From assembly GCF_030247195.1 (NCBI RefSeq), contig NC_080671.1, forward strand, positions 209,501,993 through 209,565,992: a stretch of 64,000 nucleotides of DNA. Reading direction: 5' to 3'. A program made the translations under genes and the position numbers. Of this stretch, positions 56,421-64,000 are shown piece after piece. A model generated the notes under the pieces. It did not search any database and was not told the DNA's origin. It saw nothing but the letters and a program-made list of their open reading frames with translations. Position 1 is the first letter of the stretch, and every line of letters starts with the position of its first letter. The stretch is from Topomyia yanbarensis (lineage: Eukaryota; Arthropoda; Insecta; Diptera; Culicidae).

Positions 56421-56929
56421 TGCTAAATGGCACGCGACGGAAGTCAAAGGACCTAAAGCAGTTGCAATGCAAAATGGCACCGGATAGAGAGCCAAAGGCC
56501 TCAAGAAGTTGTGGTGCTGAATGACACAAGGGAGCTGAGTCGCGGTGTTAAATGGCACAAGGGAGCGGAAGGGCTCAGTAAATATAACAATCTAGAATTT
56601 ACCGCCCGGATTGTCCTCGTAGGGCAAGAGCACTAGTTCTCTACCCTGAGCTAGTGTTCCTACTGCTATAAAGAAATTGCCACGTTGTGTGGATAGTCGA
56701 AAACTGGTAGGGGGTTAAGGAGGGATACTGTAAACCAACTGAAGCAACTAACTACTAAGTGATTGGATTAGAGTGTGTATTAGGCACATAAAAACCCCTC
56801 CGCGAAGTAGTGCCGTAAGGTATCAGGTTCTGAGCAAGAGTAGTTGTTTTAGCGAGTCGAGTGGCTTCTCAAACCCGGTACCTAAGTTGCCGGTTTTTTG
56901 CACATATTTTTCCTGCTCGGGGTGTTTCT
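56421..56929. other. Possible LINE 3' tail
   Basis: Repeated 'aaatggcac...aaggg' words near 56470-56570, then a non-coding stretch. Could be the 3' UTR of the preceding relic. No poly(A) is seen. Confidence 0.3.
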
Positions 56930-59740
56930 CCCTCCCCTAGGTAGGGGGGTTTGCATCAGTGCTAAAGAACCTCAGACAGACAATTGATTTAAGATGGTTA
57001 TTGCATTACGCCTCGATAGTGGTGCATCGAGGAGACCAAGAGCCTTTTTATGTTTTGTGATTTTTTCATACTCTGCACCTGCCCATACTAACGCTTAACC
57101 ACTAGCCTGTGCGCGATGCACAGTGGTCGCAATGGTACCGAAACGTGCGTTTAATTAATGGTGCTCTAGGAGTTGATTTTAGCGATTTGGTGTGTTAGAA
57201 ACACTTTTTCAGAATGGAATCTCCCTTCTTTTGATGTATACTGAATTGTGATTAATCCACCTAAAAGTGAGATAGAAAATTTATTTCCACTAACTTTTAA
57301 GATAGAGGCACGATGTTAATGACAAAGTTATAGTAAATTCTACTGCGAGAAAACTTGTTGAACATGCAAACTCTCCAAAATGTAATGGTGTTGAGATAAA
57401 GCACGTTGTTTGTGGGAGGCACCCACAAAATTATTTTTTTATTATAACTTTTTTCTGAGATTTTTGCAATTCTTCAAATGTTCTATGAAGCTGTTGAAAT
57501 TTAGAAATTGCAGATATTTGTCGAAGACGTCAACATTTTTTATTTCAAAACTTAAGAGTTATTAAATAAAGTGGGTTAAAAATACCGCCATTTTGAATGA
57601 CAATTACTAAGAGATGTGGAAATATGTGGAAGACATTTCGATTCCATGAGAAAGACAGTGAAAAGTACTATAAGCAAAAATACTACTCACAACGGGCATC
57701 CACCGGCCTGTATATAAAAAATACTTTCTGGCAATGCATGTTTTTCATTTTGTAACAAAATAATTACGACATTTTAAGCATAACTTTTTATAGCAATGGT
57801 TTCTATGTGTTATTTTATTCTACGAATATTCTAAAAAATCGTTGGAAATGTCGAAGTACACATATGAATCCAAAACTCTCAGCTCTGTAGTCTCCAACTT
57901 ACGAATTATTCCTAAACTAGCACAACAACAAAAAATGCCCAAAATTTTTTGGCTGTCTTTACAAGAATAAAAACCATTAGAAACAGTATTAGGGTTACTG
58001 CGCCCTAATTCATCTTAGCTCCTCTATTCATCCCACCCATTGGAACTCATTAGTTAGAGAAGTATTTGCTATCTCTATTCAACGCATTAGCTCAAAAAGT
58101 CTAACTGTACTGCTTCATAGGAACGAAGGAAAGATGGTGATACTTAAGCGCAATCCAGTCACTCTAAGTCGAGTTATCAACGAAATATTGTGACATCCCG
58201 ACTAATGAGATGGATAAGGGCTCGTCTACCCTATATGCCGTTTTCATGAAACGATTACTTGGCCGGAATTGTCAATAATTATTTTGCAAGCACGCATTGA
58301 ATGATTAAATATTTGAAATTAACCCTAAGGCAAGCGAAAATTGTGACTTCGCTTCTAAGACCCAATGAAACCAAGAGCCTCTTTTTTGTCGTTTTACCAG
58401 TGAGAGAATCGAAAGCCCGAAAACGCTCGATCATTTGTATTTCGAATTACAAATTCATTGAAACTAGGGAACTGTAACTAGCCGAGCCTCTGAGACCCCT
58501 TGCCTTTTTGAGGTTTAAAATTTGGCAGAGATGTAATATACAGGTGAAAATATTTTTCTAAAGATTTTCTGGCAATTCGGATCCTAAGTAACAAATCTGA
58601 CTACACAGTCGTTTCGTGAAAATGATATCTAATACTCTTTGCTATGGTTCATACTCATGAAAATACAGTAAACCTTTTTAGACGTCTCTAGTGATCAAAT
58701 TCCAAATCTTGTTAATTTATGAATAGTTTCAGATAAATGAAATTCAAAGTTTACGATTTATATGTGTATTTATTACTCTCAATGATTTTTTAGAATATTC
58801 GACACATAGAAAAAAAATCGCTAAAAAATTTATGCTGAAAAAGTCGTACTTATTTTGTTACAAAATGCAAAACATACTTTGCCGGAAAGTATTTTTTGTA
58901 TACAGGCCGGTGGATGCCCGTTGTGAGTAGTATTTTTTCTTATAGTACTTGTCACTGTCTTTCTCATAGAATCGAAATGTCTTCCACATATTTCCACATC
59001 TCTTAGTAATTGTCTTTCAAAATGGCGGTATTTCTAACCCACTTTATTTAATAACTATTAAGTTTTGAAATAAAAACGGTTGACGTCTTCGACAAATGTC
59101 TGCAATTTCTTAATTTCAACAACTTCATAGAACATCTGAAGAATTGAAAAAATCTCAGAAAAAAGTTATAATAAAAAAATGATTTTTTGGGTGCCTCCCA
59201 CAAACAACGTGCTTTATCTCAACACCGTTACATTTTGGAAAGTTTGCATGTTCAAGAAGTTTTCTTGCAGTAGAATTTACTATAACTTTGTCATTGACAT
59301 CGTTCCTCTAGCTTAAAAGTTAGTGGAAATAAATTTTCTATCTCACTTTTAGGTGGATTAATCACAATTCAGTATACATCAAAAGAAGGGAGATTCCATT
59401 CTGAAAAAGTGTTTCTAACACACCAAATCGCTAAAATCAACTTCTATGGCACCATTAATTAAACGCACGTTTTGGTACCATTGCGACCACTGTGCGATGG
59501 TGTGGCGGGCTGGCGGGTCGACGTGGATTGACTTTTGCTGAGGGCCGTGTTTGATGACATTGTTCTACAGTTTACTGGCAGTGTTGGTAGACGGGGCTCA
59601 TAGTGGGGGTCATTATGTATCCATTTATCGGTCGACTTTGTCATCGTGCACAGTCTAATTAAATTAATTTAATACATAAGTAGAAATCTATTAGTTGTCG
59701 TTTTGTAATAAGTGTATTTTTCAGTACTATTGTAGGGAGA
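56930..59740 (+). repeat. 3-kb repeat, copy E (5' module), split by a TIR element
   Basis: 56930-57118 and 59500 to about 59740 together form the 5' module of the repeat (hairpin block, then MITE-like block ending near 59664). The gap is the 2376-bp element inserted with a 5-bp duplication. Confidence 0.75.
57119..59494. mobile_element. 2376-bp long-TIR element, Transib-like ends
   Basis: Ends CACAGTGGTCGCAATGGTAC and its reverse complement. The inverted arms extend about 730 bp each (57119 to about 57850; about 58768 to 59494) with scattered mismatches. Flanked by a 5-bp direct repeat CGATG (57114-57118 and 59495-59499). CACAGTG-type termini with 5-bp GC-rich duplications characterise Transib transposons. 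No transposase ORF is present in the 0.9-kb centre, which instead carries a piggyBac-like end (58481-58518). It is therefore a non-autonomous fold-back type element. Confidence 0.7.
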
Positions 59741-60750
59741 CCGGGGCTAGTTGACGATGTATTCAATTTTTATCTTTTATCGCTTTGATTCTTGCAAAAC
59801 AGAACACGTTGCATGAAAGGGCAAACTGGTGGCAACATCTCTGAATTTTATTAAAATATTTGATACATTGTCTCCGTTTCTAGAGACAAAAACATGTGAC
59901 GCGGAAAAAAACCCGGCTCCAGGAAAAGTTGACGGTATGTATGGGGTAAGTTGGATGCCAGAAAATAAGCAATCAAATGGAAATTCAATTACATCAGTGG
60001 TCCTTATGAAATCTGCCGATTGCCTTTTCTATAAAACTGTATATTATTCGACACTTTCCATTATATTTCAGTCTCAGTGCCTCGGCATTTTTACTTGGAC
60101 GCGTACTCCATATTCAAAAGCAAACTCTCGAAATTCGTTAGGCAATTGCAAGTAAATGTCCCCTGCATTGACGAGAGACACAAGAAAAAGATTCTCTTAC
60201 TTTGGAGTGAATAGGGATATTTAGGGGTATGCGGGTTATGGCATTTTCTAATGCAGTTTATTACTGTGACTTCTCAATCCTTTTTTTTATTTCGAAGACC
60301 AAAACTATTGCAAAAACATTTTTTAGTTTGTTTCCTTTTAGAACAATAACATATTCAAACCCATGAGACTAGTACGACTTTATACGTTACCTCATCAGCA
60401 GGCATGGGAAAAATCATTTCACGAAATGGTGAATTTGAAATCATACACCAACATGCTCTTACTGTGAAACCCGATCTCGGCAACCCTTCTCGTGTAGAGT
60501 TACGCTTTCATGCGACAGCGAGAAGCAAAACACAAAACTGAAAAAAGTGATATCGCACGGCAATGTTAGTGTTCACCCAATGATTCATTCTTCATCACAT
60601 ATATAGTGTTTTGAATGAAAGCAGAAAGGATCGCAAATGAATGTATTCTTTCATTCACAAAGATTCATTTAAAAACATTCACCGGATCGTTCTAATAAAA
60701 AAACTTGTCGTTCTTGTTTATAGTCCTATGGAATTTTTTTGAACTCTTAT
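59741..60750. other. Unassigned region
   Basis: One plus-strand frame (59829-60155, 108 codons) shows no motif that I recognise. 'gaatgaa' words near 60590-60680 echo the region near 39800. Confidence 0.35.
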
Positions 60751-60885
60751 TAGGGATGGGCGATACTTCAAAAAGTATCGATACTTTGGTATCGCGATAC
60801 TTTTAGTTAATTCGATACTGAGTATCGATGTATCGACCGAAAAGTATTGATACTTCCGATAGTATCGATCAATACCGGACTTGTT
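60751..60885. repeat. hAT terminus and subterminal TATCGATA palindromes
   Basis: After the terminus, the words agtatcgatact, ggtatcgcgatact, gagtatcgatg, agtattgatact and agtatcgat occur within 110 bp. Clusters of short palindromes next to hAT ends are typical transposase-binding sites. Confidence 0.6.
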
Positions 60886-61293
60886 TTTTTTAATTTCGGG
60901 AAAATCGACTATTTTCAATATATTTTGACAAAAAAATTAAATAATATATACGGGAAGGGTTCATAGTGCTAATAAGATCGCAGCACTAGGTCAACTCAAA
61001 ATCGAACCGTTCATAACTCGGACAACCATTCTCATCGCCCCTATGGTTGCTCTAGATCTGCTAATTTATTAAATTTAGTAACCATTTGAATAGGATTTTT
61101 ACTATTTTGATACCTCGATGGTACTGGTTTACAAGCGCAATGTCTATGTAACTTCTCTACTCTATCTATAATTGCGGAATCGGAAGTCAGATAGTAATTA
61201 AGTTTAATAGCAATTGATCTACATTGTATCATTTATTTGAAATCAGATTTGCAAAAATTGGTCAAGAATTCACACGGCAATCGAAATCACACT

Positions 61294-63622
61294 TTATTCG
61301 TCCCAAATAGCGCTATCACAACTAGCAAGAAAAATTCGCTGGGATAAATGTTCATTGGAGAGGCGGCATCCGTCATCGTCCATGATTCTCCCAGCTAAGG
61401 AAAACAACCTTTCCGATGGCGTGGATGTCGCGATTGCTGGAATATATATTTTTGCCAATTTAAACAAATTGGGAAAGAGATGTCGCAATTCGTTATTCCA
61501 CACGGCAAGGGGGTTTGTTTTTCGAGGCATAACTGTTCTGGAATAGAAAGCTTTGATTTCCTGTCGAGCAACGTTTACGTAGTCATCAGTCGAGTATGCC
61601 GTGGCAACCTGATTGACCAAAGTGTCGTGGAAATTCCATAAATTTCTTTTCGAATTTGATTCTCTGGTTACAATTGCTGTTGATGAAACATGAGCTGCGT
61701 TGGACTCGGGAGCTTCTTTTCTTAATTCGTTTACTATTACTTTTTCCATTAAACTGATCCCCTTCGAAACCGCTAAAGCCTTTTGAAAATGAACCTTTAA
61801 AAATCGAGGGTCCAATAGTGTCGCCATTGTGAGAAGCATGTTGTATTCGGCTTCCCCAAATCGTCGTACCATTTCTCCTGTTAGAAACTTCTTCAAGGAT
61901 TGTGCACAGATGTCACGGTCAGGTATTTCAACTTTGGAAAGTTCCTACGAAAAAAAGAAAAAAAAGCAAATGTGACAAGCTTAGATATGCAAAACCATTG
62001 AACTTACTATATTTATCATCGAAATCAATGGTATAACCTTGCTAGCCGTCGTGGTCTTTTCCGCTGACATTTCGACTGTCGCATCATAAAATGGCCAAAG
62101 AAGGTCTAGTATAGATGCTAAAGTTGCCAGTTCTGCAGCTGTCAACATGTCCAAATCAGGAAAGTTAAGGGCTGCCACAGATACAATTTTTTGCATCTTC
62201 AGGAAACGATCGCACATCAAATATGTTGAGTTCCAACGCGTAGTAACATCTTGTATCAACCGAAGTAGCGTGCCCTCAGTAGCTCCTCCGTCTAACTGCA
62301 CCTTTCTCAATTCATCCGCAAACTTGTAACTGGTATGTGAGAAAGTCACAATGTTTTTGAGTTTTTTAATTAGATCTGGTATTCCTGGAACGTATGGGAT
62401 ACGCTGTCCGTTTACCGATTTGAAACCCACCCCTGATGAGGGTATTAAATTTAGTGTATGATTAAAACATGCTAAATGTTTTGATTCCCCGAATGCTTCT
62501 TTCGCAGCAAGAACAATATTCGGAGCATTGTCAGTAACAACGTGCGAAACTTGCGTCGGTTTTAGACCCCAATGGTTACAAAACTGTAGTGATGCAGTCG
62601 CCAAATTGTCGTGTGTGTGTGCACTTGACATAGGCTCCACTCCCAATACTGCCGAATGCATTTCGTCATCGACTGCATAGTGCACAGTTACACCGAGGAA
62701 AGCTTTAGTATTGTGGGGCTCAGTCCACCCGTCCATTGTTAGGACAACAGCAGAAAGTTTTGAGAACTTTTCGCGGACGTGTTGCGACAATCTCTCATAC
62801 TTTTGTTCCATCTGTCTAGTAAGGGTTCTTCTGCTAGGTGGAGTCCATAGTGGCACTGTAGTTTTACAGAAATATTTGAAACCTACTTTTTCTGGCGTCG
62901 AAAGACAGAGATTGTCTTTAAGGACCATGAACAGTAACGCATCCGTTATGTCGATACTACGAGAACCACCATCTGCAATAGAAAATTTACATTTATTTTA
63001 ATCATAGCGAGCATTAAAATTTTACTAGTTTTCTATTAAATTATCACAAGAAATACAAATAATAAGTAACATGATATCTAATTTTTACTGACTAATTAAT
63101 AAATTAAAAGGGAAAAATATCGTTCTTACCTTGAAAAGATTTTCCACGTTCAATGACACAATGAAGAGATTGTTGCACCAAAGGTCTCGGTGAATCATTA
63201 TTCCCCGTTTGTGGTCGTAATACGCTGCTCTTCGAAGCAGACCTTGACGCTGCACCACCACCGATAGAACCACCCTAATGCAAGATAAATTCAGTTTTTG
63301 CAATTCATATAGGAAATAAAAATATACTCACCGCTTCTATAATACTTGAAGACGAATCATCGTTGCTTTCGTGAGTACTGTCAAGATCGTCATTGGCGTT
63401 GGCATCAATTATCTGCTTGTTTTTAAATGTTACGTTCCCCTTTTCTCCAATTACAGCATCTTTGTGGTTCTCTTTAGTAATACCGTGCAGTGCCAGATGC
63501 TTCCATACATTGCTGGTATTACCGGATGTTGAATACATTTTGCGGCATATGCGGCATTTTGCTCCTTTCTCACCGTCAACTTTATTCAGAAAATTCCAGA
63601 CACCACTTACTGAACGACTCAT
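61294..63622 (-). CDS. hAT transposase with BED zinc finger, four exons, apparently intact
   Basis: Exons read from the minus strand: 63622-63332, 63274-63130, 62972-62008 and 61944-61294, joined by GT-AG introns with good sites (GTGAGT, GTAAGA and GTAAGT donors; pyrimidine-AG acceptors). Phases match and give about 683 codons without a stop. Exon 1 has a BED finger (C-x2-C...H-x3-H, residues about 23-45, preceded by V-W-N-F). Exon 3 has the first catalytic Asp (T-M-D-G-W-T), the second (V-T-D-N-A-P-N), a C-F-N-H motif, an R-W, and the presumed catalytic Glu in the W-P-F-Y-D-A-T-x-E block. Exon 4 has the hAT dimerisation domain (S-T-P-S-E-R-L-F-S-x-A-G). It resembles ZBED-type hAT proteins. 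Transposase catalyses cut-and-paste movement. A domesticated host gene is possible but less likely beside a hAT terminus. Confidence 0.85.
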
Positions 63623-64000
63623 TTTGAGCTGCCCTACAGAAAAATAATAAAAAACTAGAATATTTCATGTTTGTAAGTAGAACTTCAAAAACTTACCGTC
63701 AGCGTGAAGTTACGTTATTTTACCAAAAACCGGAAACCCAAAATAAATTGCTGTTTTCAAAACTGCGTGAGCGGTTATTGGACGCTGGCGTAAAACGCTA
63801 CTCCTGGAGTATATGAGATTTGTTCCAGTACCAGGAAAAACTAGAAGTATTCCGGAGCAAACAGAAAAATCGTTCCTGTATTCCATTCTCTTTTTTCATC
63901 TTATGGTAGCAAACCGGAGTAAAAAGGAGCAACTTTTTTGCTTCTGTTTGTTCTGGAGCAACTGGAAGCAAGAAGCGCGTACTGGAACAAACCTATTGAT
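63623..64000. other. hAT 5' side with a ~180-bp inverted repeat
   Basis: At about 63817-63996 the sequence atttgttccagtac is mirrored by gtactggaacaaacc at the far end, with 'gagcaaacagaa' words inside. It is a hairpin of unknown role, possibly a separate MITE inserted near the transposase promoter. Confidence 0.45.

Larger units (their letters stand above)
60751..64000 (-). mobile_element. hAT transposon, right end beyond or near window end
   Basis: The left terminus is TAGGGATGGGCGATAC at 60751, a hAT-type end, with actcttat (60743-60750) as candidate target duplication. About 130 bp of palindromic (G)TATCGATAC-type words follow (60775-60885). The transposase gene lies on the minus strand. 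The matching right terminus is not found before 64000. Confidence 0.65.

Noticed and set aside
56097..56426. Independent gene on the plus strand (109 codons)
   Set aside because: It directly follows a degenerate LINE ORF2 relic and is most simply part of it or random.
57119..59494. hAT or P-type element
   Set aside because: Those give 8-bp target duplications. Here the only direct repeat is 5 bp (CGATG), with CACAGTG ends that fit Transib better.

Overview
The window is transposon-dense eukaryotic DNA in which I recognise no host gene. Everything identifiable points to an insect, most likely a culicine (Aedes-like) mosquito: Ty3/Gypsy, R1-clade and Jockey/I-type retroelements, hAT, piggyBac, Tc1, PIF/Harbinger-like and Transib-like DNA transposons, a tRNA-derived SINE, and an abundant repeat family I associate with Aedes. 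The species call rests on family resemblance recalled from memory, not on a search.

Layout. 1-14342: a minus-strand Ty3/Gypsy element cut off by the window start. It has a partial 3' LTR (1-589), pol, gag, leader and PBS, and a 5' LTR (7439-14342) split by a full-length, apparently intact R1-clade LINE (7899-13615) with a 15-bp target duplication. 14343-15772: unassigned. 15773-22478: a near-identical 3353-bp tandem duplication carrying a fold-back repeat and a 237-bp MITE. 22364-23143: piggyBac-like 5' end. 23590-26967: mosquito-type repeat, then a decayed Jockey/I-type LINE whose endonuclease ORF is split by about 620 bp of (AT)n. 26968-28976, 32878-36755, 42846-43725, 44790-47873, 48764-49762 and 56930-59740: copies of a roughly 3-kb non-coding repeat. 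The best copy has a poly(A) end and a 19-bp target duplication, so it looks like a large non-autonomous retroelement. 28977-30842: TIR element with a nested Tc1 relic. 31200-31950: GC-rich leader-like region with two hairpins related by compensatory changes. 32340-32520: SINE. 36948-41677: Tc1, hAT and piggyBac MITEs. 41782-45669: a 1944-bp tandem duplication. 50676-54381: a Harbinger-like MITE split by a second, 3'-truncated R1-clade LINE. 55567-56420: a degenerate third R1-like relic. 57119-59494: a 2.4-kb long-TIR element with Transib-like ends. 60751-64000: a hAT element with a four-exon, apparently intact BED-finger transposase.

The coding genes are retrotransposon gag/pol, LINE ORF1/ORF2 and transposases. 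They act only in copying their own elements. The nesting gives a relative chronology: the Gypsy LTR pair is visibly diverged, the LINE in it is younger and intact, and the two tandem duplications are the most recent events (or assembly duplications).
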